From Amycolatopsis sp. CA-230715 (GTDB taxonomy: Bacteria > Actinomycetota > Actinomycetes > Mycobacteriales > Pseudonocardiaceae): DNA of 64,000 nucleotides. The notes below the pieces were generated by a model. It did not search any database, was not told the DNA's origin, and was given only the letters and a program-made list of their open reading frames with translations. The position numbers and the translations under genes are program-made. Below, in pieces: positions 24,426 through 32,471 of this stretch (positions are counted from its first letter, which is position 1; the number at the start of each line of letters is the position of its first letter). Location: contig NZ_CP059997.1 in NCBI RefSeq assembly GCF_018736145.1, forward strand, positions 2,231,501 to 2,295,500. Direction: 5' to 3'.

Positions 24426-25688
24426 ATGGGCGATCTCGAGCGGATGGACGGTGGACCGCGTTCGGTGATCGTGGTCGGCGCGGGCATCGTCGGGCTGTCG
24501 ACCGCCTGGTTCCTGCAGGAACGCGGGGTGCAGGTGACCGTGGTCGACCGCGAGGGCATCGCCGCGGGTTCGTCGTGGGGCAACGCGGGCTGGCTGTCGC
24601 CGGGGCTCGCGATCCCGCTCAACGAACCCGCTGTGCTCCGCTACGGGCTGCGCACGCTGCTCGACCGGCGGGCGCCGCTGCACGTCCCGGCCAGCCCCGA
24701 CCCCCGGCTGTGGTCGTTCCTCGCCCGGTTCGCCGCGAACTGCACCACCCGGTCCTGGACCGCGGCGGTGCGCGCGAACCTGCCGTTGAACGAGGAATGC
24801 CTCGAAGCCTTCGACGTCCTGACCGCGAACGGCGTGGACGCGCCGACCGTCGACGCGCCCATCACCGCGCTGTTCGAGACCGCCGGGCAGGCCGAGACAC
24901 TCGTCGCCGAGCTGGACCGGCTCGGCGACGCCGGGCAGCGAGTGTCGTGGACCCGCCTCGGCGGCGCCGAACTCCACGAGCGCTTCCCGCAGGTCACCTC
25001 CCGGATCGGCGCCGGTGTCCTGCTCGACGGGCAGCGGTACGCCGACCCCGGCCGGTTCACCGAATCGCTGGCGAGGGCGGTGCTCGCCAGGGGCGGGAGC
25101 ATCCGCCACCGGTTCGACGTCACCGCGGTGCGCCGCCACCAGCACGCGTACACCGTCCGGTCGGCGAGCGGGCGGACCGCCAGCGCCAACGCCGTCGTGC
25201 TCGCGACCGGCGCGTGGCTGGGCGGGCTCGCCCGCAAGTGGGGCGTCCGCGTCCCGGTGCGGGCCGGGCGCGGGTACTCCTTCACCGTTCCGACCGACCA
25301 GCCGGTGCCGGGACCGCTGTACCTGCCGGGAATCCGGGTGGCGTGCACGCCGTACCAGGGCAGCCTGCGGGTCGCCGGGACGATGGAGTTCCGGAAACCG
25401 GGCGACCCGCCGCACCAGGCGCGCGTGGACGCGATCATCGCCTCGGCACGGCCCCTGCTCACCGGTGTCGATTGGAAACGGCGCACCGACACCTGGGTCG
25501 GCTCCCGGCCGGTCAGCGCCGACGGGCGTCCGGTGATCGGCGAGACCGGCGCGCCGGGGCTGTACGTCGCGGGCGGGCACGGGATGTGGGGGCTCACCCA
25601 CGGCGCGATCACCGGACGGCTGCTCGCCGAGCAGATCACCACCGGCAAGCAGCCGGAGGCCCTGCGGCCGTTCGACCCGCTGCGGTGA
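24426..25688 (+). CDS. DadA-like FAD-dependent amine oxidoreductase
   Basis: A 420-residue FAD enzyme of the D-amino-acid dehydrogenase/glycine oxidase (DAO) family. The dinucleotide-binding motif VIVVGAGIVGLSTAWFL lies at residues 14-30, followed by VVDREGIAAGSSWGNAGWLS, and the C-terminal FAD contact is GLYVAGGHGMWGLTHG. It would oxidise a D-amino acid, hydroxyproline or a secondary amine to the imino acid. GGAGGAAAG lies just before the ATG. The PucR gene upstream probably controls it. The substrate is not evident. Confidence 0.88.
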   Translation: MGDLERMDGGPRSVIVVGAGIVGLSTAWFLQERGVQVTVVDREGIAAGSSWGNAGWLSPGLAIPLNEPAVLRYGLRTLLDRRAPLHVPASPDPRLWSFLARFAANCTTRSWTAAVRANLPLNEECLEAFDVLTANGVDAPTVDAPITALFETAGQAETLVAELDRLGDAGQRVSWTRLGGAELHERFPQVTSRIGAGVLLDGQRYADPGRFTESLARAVLARGGSIRHRFDVTAVRRHQHAYTVRSASGRTASANAVVLATGAWLGGLARKWGVRVPVRAGRGYSFTVPTDQPVPGPLYLPGIRVACTPYQGSLRVAGTMEFRKPGDPPHQARVDAIIASARPLLTGVDWKRRTDTWVGSRPVSADGRPVIGETGAPGLYVAGGHGMWGLTHGAITGRLLAEQITTGKQPEALRPFDPLR

Positions 25689-25695
25689 CGCGGCC

Positions 25696-25869
25696 GTGTC
25701 CACCGAACCCGCGGCGGCGCCGCCGCTGACCGGCGACGAACACGCCGAACTGAGCCGCCTCCGCGCGGAAAACGCCTTGCTGCGCGTCGAACGCGACATC
25801 CTCGTGAAGGCCGCGAGCTGGTTCGCCGCCGACGCCGGTGCGCTCACCCACCGCCCCGAGCCCCGCTGA
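25696..25869 (+). CDS. 57-aa IS3 OrfA-like C-terminal fragment
   Basis: A GTG-started 57-codon frame whose core HAELSRLRAENALLRVERDI followed by LVKAASWFAADAG is the leucine-zipper end of an IS3-family OrfA transposase (usually LRAENAELRMERDILKKAA). The DNA-binding helix-turn-helix that precedes it in OrfA is absent, and there is no OrfB nor inverted repeats. So it is either a remnant or a small protein in its own right. It starts 8 bp after the DadA-like gene, which suggests it is at least co-transcribed. Confidence 0.6.
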   Translation: MSTEPAAAPPLTGDEHAELSRLRAENALLRVERDILVKAASWFAADAGALTHRPEPR

Positions 25870-25892
25870 ACCCCGCGGGACTCCTCGAAGGT

Positions 25893-25935
25893 CCGTGAGG
25901 GCCGGAATCCTCGCTCGCAGGCCCGGCCCTCACGG
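25893..25935 (+). terminator. terminator-like hairpin
   Basis: CCGTGAGGGCCGG (25893-25905) and CCGGCCCTCACGG (25923-25935) pair perfectly over 13 bp around a 17-nt loop. It lies behind the PucR-DadA-OrfA-like unit and before the Gre-like gene. There is no T-run. Confidence 0.7.
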
Positions 25936-25965
25936 GCGACCACGCGGATCCGAAAGGCACAACCC

Positions 25966-26445
25966 ATGACAGCCACTCCCCCGCGTCCTTGGCTGACGCC
26001 CGGCGCCCACGCCCGCCTCGCCGCGGAACTCGCGGACCTGCGGCGCGCGCCCGGTCCCGGTGACGGGTCCGGCGAACAGGACCGCTTCGTGCTCGACCAG
26101 CACCGGCAGGCGCGCCTGCGGGAACTGCAGTACCTGCTGCGAAACGCCGTCGTCGGCGAGGATCCACCCGACGACGGCGTCGCCGAACCCGGCATGGTCC
26201 TCACCGTCCGCTACGACGACGGCGGGACGGAGACGTTCCTACTCGGCACGCGCGACGAGAACGGCCAGGACGATCTCGACGTCTATTCGCCGGAGTCGCC
26301 GCTCGGGCGCGCACTGCACGGCGCCGAACCGGGCGAACAGCGCGAGTACGAAGTTCCCAATGGCTCCATCGTGCGCGTGACGCTCGTCGACGCGCGTCCC
26401 TACGGACACCACCGAACCGTCCACAATGGTCAGTCCGGCCACTGA
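25966..26445 (+). CDS. GreA/GreB-like protein
   Basis: A 159-residue protein with the C-terminal FKBP-like domain of transcript-cleavage factors (DVYSPESPLGRALHGAEPG, then VPNGSIVRVTLVDARPY, about 105-145). The N-terminal coiled coil is short and irregular and the pair of acidic tip residues of true GreA is not clear. Actinomycetes carry several such paralogues besides the essential GreA, and this is probably one of them; cleavage activity is uncertain. The last codons contain a GTCCACAATGGTC motif copy. GAAAGG lies about 8 nt before the ATG. Confidence 0.75.
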   Translation: MTATPPRPWLTPGAHARLAAELADLRRAPGPGDGSGEQDRFVLDQHRQARLRELQYLLRNAVVGEDPPDDGVAEPGMVLTVRYDDGGTETFLLGTRDENGQDDLDVYSPESPLGRALHGAEPGEQREYEVPNGSIVRVTLVDARPYGHHRTVHNGQSGH

Positions 26446-26458
26446 GCGCGCCGTCCCG

Positions 26459-26986
26459 TCACCCGCCCGTCAGCGCGCTCGCCCGCACCGCCGCGGCGGC
26501 GCGTTTGCGTTGCCGTCGCAACAGCGTCACGACGAGCGCGAACACCTGCAGTTCCGGTTCCAGGCCGGGAAGATCCGCGGTCGCGCCCGGTTTCCCGCGA
26601 CCGGTGCTGGTGAGCGAGCCGATCGGGTTCCCCTTCTCGTCGAACGCGGACTGCTCCCGGCTCGCGAACGAGTTCCGCCGGAAGTGGAAGACCCGTCCGG
26701 CGGCGCGCAGCTGCCAGCGGCGGCCCACCCGGCTCGTGGCCGCCACGACCGACCCGCCGTCGTCGAGCAGTTCGTAGACGCGGGTGAACCGGTGCGACCG
26801 GACTTCGTAGCCGGTCCCGCCGAGCGGGAAGCAACCGCCGGAAAGCCGTTTCCTCCCGCCAGGCGAGAACGTCGTCAGCGCCCGGCCGTCCCGGGTGATC
26901 TCGTAGGAGCGGGTCGACAAGCTGGTCCTCTTCGCGTGCAACATGGGCCAACCCGACCATCCCGGTGCCGCCGGGTCCCCTGCCAT
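26459..26986 (-). CDS. conserved protein of unknown function, LURP-one-like fold possible
   Basis: A 175-residue basic protein that I cannot place with certainty. The pattern of short strands with MLHAKRTSLSTRSYEI, GTGYEVRSHRFTRVYELL, AATSRVGRRWQLRAAG and an FHFRRNSF segment recalls the LURP-one/Tubby beta-barrel. The end (VTLLRRQRKRAAAA) is strongly basic. An ATG at 26944 (MLHAKRTS) is an alternative start that would drop 14 residues. It is divergent from the histidine kinase with only 44 bp between, so the promoters must overlap. No function is proposed. Confidence 0.6.
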   Translation of the reverse strand: MAGDPAAPGWSGWPMLHAKRTSLSTRSYEITRDGRALTTFSPGGRKRLSGGCFPLGGTGYEVRSHRFTRVYELLDDGGSVVAATSRVGRRWQLRAAGRVFHFRRNSFASREQSAFDEKGNPIGSLTSTGRGKPGATADLPGLEPELQVFALVVTLLRRQRKRAAAAVRASALTGG

Positions 26987-27017
26987 CTGTCATGGGGCCG
27001 CGGCTGGCGCGTCGCCG

Positions 27018-27023
27018 TAGCAT
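27018..27023 (+). promoter_or_regulatory. -10 box of the sensor kinase gene
   Basis: TAGCAT lies 7 nt before the GTG at 27031. It argues against the in-frame ATG at 27022, which lies inside the box. Confidence 0.5.
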
Positions 27024-27030
27024 GATCGGC

Positions 27031-28185
27031 GTGGGCAAACGCGATCCCGGCGAGTTCTCCGCTCGCCAGTGGCCGGACTGGAGCTTCTGGCAGGACGCTC
27101 ACGGCGGCCGGGGCCGCGTGGTCGTGGTCGCCGTCAACGGTTTCGCCCTGCTCTTCCTGATCGCGCGTGGCGTCGAGATCGCGGACGACTCGCACGGCAC
27201 CGGTCTCGCACTCGGCGCACTGGTCTTCTACGGCCTCGCCTGCTTGACCGGCCTGTGGTTCGGGTCGCTGGCGCCCCCGCGGCAGCGGATCGCTTTCGTG
27301 GCCGTGGCTTTCGCGTTCGGGGCCGCGCCCGCGCTGCTGCTGGGCTCGCCCGCTTACCTGACCGATCTGACCTACGCCATCGCGCTCGGGCTCATGCTGC
27401 TGCCGCTGCGCTACTCGGCGTCGCTCGGTTTTCTCGTGGTGGCCTGCCAGATCGCGTGGATGCGGCTGGGCGAGGGCCGGGTGATCTGGGGGCTGGTGGC
27501 CACCCTCGTCGGCGTGACCGCCGCGCTGGGCACCGTGTTCGCGCTGTCCTTCACGATCGGGCACCTCAGAGCGGCGCGCGAGCAGGTCAAGCGGATGGCC
27601 GTGGACCAGGAACGCGAGCGCGTGGCGAGGGACCTGCACGACGTCCTCGGGCACAGCCTCTCCACGATGACGGTCAAACTCGGCCTGACCAGGCGGATAC
27701 TGGAGTCCTCCGGCGACATCGATCCCGCGCTCGCCGAGATCCGCGAGCTCGAAGGGCTTTCCCGGCAAGCACTTTCCGACGTGCGGGCCACCGTGTCGGA
27801 CTACCGCGCGGTGTCGCTCGCCAGCGAGCTCGCGGGCGCGCGCGTGGCGCTGCGGGCCGCCGGTGTCCGCGCCGACCTGCCCACCGCCGCCGACGACGTG
27901 CGGCCCGAGCTGAACGGGGTTTTCGGTTACGTGGTAAGGGAATCGGTCACCAACGTGCTGCGCCACTCCAGTGCGGGGAGCTGCCGCGTCCGGCTCGGCC
28001 GCGACTGGGTGGAGATCACCGACGACGGCACCGTCGCGCCGCGGACGGCCGCGGGGCACGGCCTCACCGGTCTCGCCGAACGACTGGCCGCCGTGTCCGG
28101 CACCCTCGAACACGGCGAAGGCCCCGACGGCGGTTTCCGGGTGCTCGCCCGCGGCCCCCGGCTCGCCGAGGCGGTCCAGCCGTGA
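27031..28185 (+). CDS. sensor histidine kinase (HisKA_3)
   Basis: A 384-residue kinase of the NarX/DesK class. Four or more membrane helices (about 25-185) form the sensor part without a large external domain. The phosphorylated histidine is in RERVARDLHDVLGHSLSTM, and the short HATPase domain has VRESVTNVLRHS and GHGLTGLAERL. It would phosphorylate the response regulator encoded by the next gene, whose GTG overlaps its stop codon (GTGA). The signal is unknown; DesK-like kinases sense membrane state. Confidence 0.9.
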   Translation: MGKRDPGEFSARQWPDWSFWQDAHGGRGRVVVVAVNGFALLFLIARGVEIADDSHGTGLALGALVFYGLACLTGLWFGSLAPPRQRIAFVAVAFAFGAAPALLLGSPAYLTDLTYAIALGLMLLPLRYSASLGFLVVACQIAWMRLGEGRVIWGLVATLVGVTAALGTVFALSFTIGHLRAAREQVKRMAVDQERERVARDLHDVLGHSLSTMTVKLGLTRRILESSGDIDPALAEIRELEGLSRQALSDVRATVSDYRAVSLASELAGARVALRAAGVRADLPTAADDVRPELNGVFGYVVRESVTNVLRHSSAGSCRVRLGRDWVEITDDGTVAPRTAAGHGLTGLAERLAAVSGTLEHGEGPDGGFRVLARGPRLAEAVQP

Positions 28186-28787
28186 TCCGGGTGCTGCTGG
28201 CCGACGACCAGGCCCTCGTCCGCGGCGCGCTCGCTTCGATGCTGCGGATCGAACCCGATATCGACGTGGTCGCCGAAGTCGGTTCCGGCACCGAGGTGCT
28301 GGACGCGGCGAAGCGGACCTCCCCCGACATCGCGCTGCTGGACGTGCAGATGCCCGGCCTGGACGGGCTCGCGGTCGCCGCCCAGCTCCGCCACGCGCTG
28401 CCGGACTGCCGGGCCGTCATCTGCACCACGTTCAGCCGCCCCGGCTACCTCTCCAGGGCGATGTCCGCGGGCGCGGCCGGGTACGTGGTGAAGGACTCCC
28501 CACCCGAACAGCTCGTCAACGCGATCCGCCGCGTCCACTCCGGACTGCGCTTCATCGACCCCGCGCTCGCCGCCGAATCCCTCGCGAACGGCGCCAGCCC
28601 CCTCACCGATCGGGAAGCCGACGTCCTGCGCGCCACCGCCGACGGCGGCACCGTCGCGGACATCGCGAAAATCGTGGGACTGACCGAAGGCACCGTGCGC
28701 AACCACCTGTCCTCCGCGATCGGCAAAACCCAGGCCCGCACCCGCGCCGAAGCGGCCAGGCTCGCCGAAACGAACGGCTGGCTCTAG
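28182..28787 (+). CDS. NarL/FixJ-type response regulator
   Basis: A 201-residue regulator. The receiver domain has the acidic pair in LLADDQALV, the phosphorylated aspartate in IALLDVQMPG and the lysine in GYVVKDSPPEQL. The LuxR helix-turn-helix is LTDREADVLRATADG with TVADIAKIVGLTEGTVRNHL. The start codon overlaps the kinase stop, so the pair is translationally coupled. DesR-like regulators often control adjacent transporters or lipid genes; none lies next to it here. Confidence 0.93.
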   Translation: MIRVLLADDQALVRGALASMLRIEPDIDVVAEVGSGTEVLDAAKRTSPDIALLDVQMPGLDGLAVAAQLRHALPDCRAVICTTFSRPGYLSRAMSAGAAGYVVKDSPPEQLVNAIRRVHSGLRFIDPALAAESLANGASPLTDREADVLRATADGGTVADIAKIVGLTEGTVRNHLSSAIGKTQARTRAEAARLAETNGWL

Positions 28788-28798
28788 CGTCTGTATCG

Positions 28799-28932
28799 AA
28801 GTGGCGTAGCCACTTGAGTGGGCTATCAACCGGCACCGCCGCGGGTTCTCAGAAGTCTTCTCGCGAGGACAGCTTCAACGTGGTGAATTGGCATTCATGA
28901 GTTGGAGATCCCGGAGCGAGAAGGCTTCTGAG
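28799..28932. terminator. intergenic inverted repeats
   Basis: AAGTGGC-GTA-GCCACTT (28799-28815) is a small perfect hairpin. A larger repeat, CTCAGAAGTCTTCTCGC (28848-28864) with GCGAGAAGGCTTCTGAG (28916-28932), pairs over 17 bp with one G-U. Both lie between the convergent response regulator and TetR genes and probably end transcription from both sides. Confidence 0.6.
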
Positions 28933-28975
28933 GTTCCGCCACCCGCACCGCCACGCAAAGCACTTTGACACATGC

Positions 28976-29602
28976 CTAAAGCAGGCTTTCCAGTTCGGCT
29001 TCGAACAGGAGGGCCGGGTCGAAGTCCATGCCGGTGAAGTGGCCGGCGAGTTCCAGTGACAGCACGCCGTGCAGGCGGGCCCAGACGGACAGGGCGCGGT
29101 GCAGGGTGACCGCCTCCCGCGGTCCTTCGGCCAGCCGGTGGCCGGTCAGCCGCTCGTCGAACTCGGCGATCGGGGTGTGCTCCGTTCGCGGGCCGCAGAC
29201 GGCGAGGAGCGTGCCCATCAGCTCCGACGTGATGGCGGTGGTGTCCTTCGGGGCGTGGTAGCCGGGCACGGGCGTGCCGTAGAGCAGGTGGTAGCGGTGG
29301 GGATCGGCGAGCGCCCAGCCGCGCAGTGCCCTGCCGACGCCGGTGAGACCGTCCCCGGCGGCCGCCGCCAAGGTGTCGGCGAGGCTGCGGTAGGCGTCGC
29401 GGATCAGCTCGGTGATCAGGTCGTCGCGGCTGGCGTAGTAGCGGTACAGCGCGGGGCCGCTCATCCCCAGCTGCTTGGCGATCGCCTTCAGCGACAGCGC
29501 GGACGCGCCCGCGGTGGCGATCTGCTCCCACGCGTGCTCTTTGATCTCCGCGCGCAGCTGGGTCCGGTAGCGCTCACGGGGCGAGGTTCCGGCGCCTGCC
29601 AT
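28976..29602 (-). CDS. TetR family regulator
   Basis: A 208-residue regulator. The helix-turn-helix is LSLKAIAKQLGMSGPALYRY at about residues 33-52, followed by a TetR_C domain of the WHG type (ALADPHRYHLLYGTPVPGY). The ATG at 29602 has GGAAGGAG 5 nt upstream; the frame extends further without support. It is divergent from the secreted hydrolase-like gene, and an imperfect palindrome lies between them, so repression of that gene is likely. The ligand is unknown. Confidence 0.9.
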   Translation of the reverse strand: MAGAGTSPRERYRTQLRAEIKEHAWEQIATAGASALSLKAIAKQLGMSGPALYRYYASRDDLITELIRDAYRSLADTLAAAAGDGLTGVGRALRGWALADPHRYHLLYGTPVPGYHAPKDTTAITSELMGTLLAVCGPRTEHTPIAEFDERLTGHRLAEGPREAVTLHRALSVWARLHGVLSLELAGHFTGMDFDPALLFEAELESLL

Positions 29603-29694
29603 GGCACTCCTTCCGTTACAAGGGCTAACCAACGATAACGCCTGTCGAAAATCTTGCCCGCCCGCCTTGACGACGTGGCGGACCCCTGCCAGAT

Positions 29695-29715
29695 TGTTAT
29701 ATACAGTAACTAACA
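29695..29715. promoter_or_regulatory. candidate TetR operator
   Basis: An AT-rich 21-bp imperfect palindrome runs from TGTTA to TAACA around a TATACAGTAAC core. It lies 17 bp before the hydrolase-like start and ahead of its AGGAG ribosome site, in the 130-bp gap to the divergent TetR gene. Confidence 0.5.
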
Positions 29716-29732
29716 CGATAGGAGATAGCGCA

Positions 29733-31187
29733 ATGAGACGGTCTCCGAACCGGTGGCGGTGGGTGCTCGCGTCGGCCCTCGCCGTCGCCGCCGCCCTGCC
29801 CGCGGTCGCCACCGCCGCGCCGGAAAGTCCGCGAATCGCATGGCAGGCGTGCGCCGATCCCGAATTCGCCGCCTTCCAGTGCGGCACGACGCGGGTCCCC
29901 CTCGACTGGTCCCGCCCGCACGGAGCGCGGACCACCCTCGCGATGGTCCGCAGGCAGGCGAGCGACCCGGCGCACCGCGTCGGGTCGCTGCTGCTCAACA
30001 ACGGGCTCGGCCGGTCGGCCATCGAGCAGTTCCGCTACGCGATGCGGACGCTGCCTGGCATCGGCGGTGCGCTGGTCGAAAGGTTCGACGTCGTCGCGGT
30101 CGATCCCCGCGGCGTCGGCCACAGCACGCCCGTCCGGTGCGCGGAACCGCTGAAGCCCGCCGGGGTCAGCTACTTCCCTCATGACCGGAAGGCCTTCGCC
30201 GGCCTCGTCGCCCACAACCGCGCGTTCGGGCAGGACTGCTTGCGCCGCAACGGTTCCCTCGTAGCACACATGGACCAGACCAGTACCGCGCGCGATTTCG
30301 AAGCGGTGCGCGTCGCGCTCGGCGAACAGCGGCTCGACTGGTACGGCATCCAGTACAGCGATCTGCTCGGCCGCACCTACGCCAAGCTGTTCCCCGGCAG
30401 GCTGCGCACGATGGTGCTCGACACCGCCACCGACGACACGGTGTCCCCTGTGGACTGGGCGCTCCAGGAAGCGGGCGCCGCGGAAGAGGCCTTCACCCGG
30501 TTCGCCGCCTGGTGCGCGAACACGCCGAACTGTGTCCTCAAAGGACACGACGTGGCGGCCGAGTACGACGCGCTCGTCGCCCGTGCGAACCGCGAACCCA
30601 TCCCCGCGGGCGACGGCCGTCCTCCGTTGACCGGCGAGGACATCCAAGCGGCCACCCAGGATCGCCTCACCCTCACCGACTTCGTCTGGCCAGCGCTCGC
30701 CAAGACGATCGTCAAGGCCCAGTCCGGCGACGCCAGCGGCTTCGCGGGCCCATCCGACAAGACGACCGATGCCGTGCAGGAGCGCGTGCAGGCCTGCGCG
30801 GACACCCCTCGGCAGATCCACTCCTTCCGGCAACTGTCGGACGTGCAGCGGCGGCTCGCCGAGAAATCGCCGCACCTGCGCGGCGCCGCCTCGTCCGCGG
30901 TCGCCCTCGCCGGATGCATCGGCTGGCCGACCCCGCCGTCACCGGTGCACGCCGGTGCCCCGGTGCACGGCGCGCCGCCCGCACTGGTCGTGCAGTCCGC
31001 GCACCAGACCTACGCGCCGCATTCCGCGGGATTCGCCATGGCGCGCCAGCTTCCCGGCAGTGTAGCGCTCAGCCGGGAAGGCGATGACTACAGCACTTTT
31101 ATGCTGTCGCAATGCGTCCGGGACGCGACCAACCGCTATCTGACCGATCGCGTCCTGCCCGCACCCGGCACCGTTTGCCAGAACTGA
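29733..31187 (+). CDS. secreted TAP-like alpha/beta-hydrolase homologue lacking the catalytic triad
   Basis: A 484-residue exported protein with the overall pattern of SlpD/TAP-family hydrolases: signal to about residue 29, DVVAVDPRGVGHS at 119-131, LDWYGIQYSDLLG at 201-213, LRTMVLDTATDDT, and a C-terminal CV-YLTDRVLP-like tail. The nucleophile elbow, normally GxSYG, is G-I-Q-Y-S with Gln207 at the serine site. The acid motif (usually DPxTP) is AHQTYAP, the GHG histidine motif is gone, and the oxyanion GGPGxSG has become NNGLGRSA. All catalytic parts are lost while the frame stays intact, so it is probably a binding or sensor protein. Confidence 0.8.
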   Translation: MRRSPNRWRWVLASALAVAAALPAVATAAPESPRIAWQACADPEFAAFQCGTTRVPLDWSRPHGARTTLAMVRRQASDPAHRVGSLLLNNGLGRSAIEQFRYAMRTLPGIGGALVERFDVVAVDPRGVGHSTPVRCAEPLKPAGVSYFPHDRKAFAGLVAHNRAFGQDCLRRNGSLVAHMDQTSTARDFEAVRVALGEQRLDWYGIQYSDLLGRTYAKLFPGRLRTMVLDTATDDTVSPVDWALQEAGAAEEAFTRFAAWCANTPNCVLKGHDVAAEYDALVARANREPIPAGDGRPPLTGEDIQAATQDRLTLTDFVWPALAKTIVKAQSGDASGFAGPSDKTTDAVQERVQACADTPRQIHSFRQLSDVQRRLAEKSPHLRGAASSAVALAGCIGWPTPPSPVHAGAPVHGAPPALVVQSAHQTYAPHSAGFAMARQLPGSVALSREGDDYSTFMLSQCVRDATNRYLTDRVLPAPGTVCQN

Positions 31188-31206
31188 ACCGCGGACGCTC
31201 CTCCTT

Positions 31207-31250
31207 GTGATGATACGCGGCAACGTGGTATGTATCACGGTATCACCGTG
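31207..31250. promoter_or_regulatory. candidate operator before the lcp genes
   Basis: GTGATGATAC (31207-31216) faces GTATGTATCAC (31228-31238), and a third half-site GTATCAC follows at 31240-31246. The inverted half-sites lie 27-70 bp before the first lcp start and could bind the nearby TetR protein. A related CCGTATCAA lies in front of that TetR gene (about 34434). Confidence 0.45.
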
Positions 31251-31276
31251 CCGAAGACTCGAGGAGGAGTCGTTCG

Positions 31277-32449
31277 ATGGCCGAGCTGAGCAGGCGCGAG
31301 ATGCTGGTGTCCGGTGGGGCTTGGGGCGCGCTCGGCGTGCTGGGCATGTCGGCCCCGGTGACGGCACACGCCGCCGGGGCCGATCCTCGGTGGGTATGGG
31401 ACGCCGAGGCCGATCCACTCGTCGCGGCCCTGTTCGAACGCGGAAAAGTGCCCGAGGTCAACCGTCTACTGTGGAATTGGAATCGCAACGACCAGCCGCT
31501 TCCGGACGGGTTGCCCGGCGACCTCCGCGCTTTCCTCGAAACGGCGCGGCGCCTGCCGGACTGGGCGGACCGCGGAAAGCTGGAAACGGCGGCGCGGTTC
31601 TCCCAAACCCGTGGCCTGTACCTGAACCTGCTCAACGGCGTCGGCGGCGGAATGCTGAGCACCGCCATCCCCAAGGAGGCGCGCTCGGTCTACTACTCGG
31701 CAGGGGGCGCGAATATGGAAGACCGCGTCGCCAAGACGAGTGTGCTGGGCTTCGCGGTGGGCGCGTTGAACGCCTACCGGCCCGACGGCACCTGCGCAGT
31801 CAACGCGGTGAAGACCCGGCTGGTGCACGCCGCGGTGCGGTACCTGCTGCCGAAGTCACCGCACTGGTCCGGCGCCGTCCCGATCAGCCAGGAGGACATG
31901 CTGGTCACCTGGCACACCCTGCCGACCTACGCGATGCGCGAGCTGCGGGCGTGGCAGGTCCCGATACCCCCGGCCGATTCCGAGGCGTACCTGCACGTGT
32001 GGCAGGTGACCGCGCACCTGCTCGGGATCAGGGACGACTTCATCCCCGCCACGTGGTCTGCGGCGCAGGCGCAGTCGGACCGGGTGCTGCCGCCCAACAT
32101 AGGGCCGACACGCGAAGGCGTCGAGCTGACCGACATCCTGCTCGGCCAGCTCGCCGAGCAGACCAGCCCGGCGGGCGCGGGCAGGCCGCTGTGCAACGCG
32201 CTCGCCCGGTTCCTGGTCGGCGACCAGGTGGCCGACTGGGACCGGATCCCGCGGGAACCCTTTTGGGAAGCCACGATCGCGACGATGTGGCCGATCCTCG
32301 TGCGGTTCCGGGAAGGGCTCGTCCCGCTGCCCCTCGTCCCGGAAATCGCCTGGACCATCGACGAGGCGCTGCGGCAGTACATCCTGCTCTACCTCACCAA
32401 GGGCAAGGAAACCAAGATCGTGATCCCGACCGGGAACCGGCCGAGCTGA
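31277..32449 (+). CDS. lcp: latex-clearing protein, rubber oxygenase copy 1
   Basis: A 390-residue secreted haem b oxygenase of the Lcp (DUF2236) family, which cleaves poly(cis-1,4-isoprene) into aldehyde/ketone-ended oligomers. The start SRREMLVSGGAWGALG with an SAPVTAHA cleavage region fits a Tat signal. Conserved Lcp parts are IPKEARSVYYSAGGANMEDR, VKTRLVHAAVRYLLPKSPHW and VTWHTLP, the last holding the probable haem-ligand histidine. GGAGGAG lies 8 nt before the ATG. It is more divergent than copy 2 (RVAKTSVLGFAVGAL for ISKTAKLGYDIGT). The family call comes from memory of Lcp sequences. Confidence 0.83.
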   Translation: MAELSRREMLVSGGAWGALGVLGMSAPVTAHAAGADPRWVWDAEADPLVAALFERGKVPEVNRLLWNWNRNDQPLPDGLPGDLRAFLETARRLPDWADRGKLETAARFSQTRGLYLNLLNGVGGGMLSTAIPKEARSVYYSAGGANMEDRVAKTSVLGFAVGALNAYRPDGTCAVNAVKTRLVHAAVRYLLPKSPHWSGAVPISQEDMLVTWHTLPTYAMRELRAWQVPIPPADSEAYLHVWQVTAHLLGIRDDFIPATWSAAQAQSDRVLPPNIGPTREGVELTDILLGQLAEQTSPAGAGRPLCNALARFLVGDQVADWDRIPREPFWEATIATMWPILVRFREGLVPLPLVPEIAWTIDEALRQYILLYLTKGKETKIVIPTGNRPS

Positions 32450-32471
32450 CTCGACGCGGAGGAGCGAAGGC

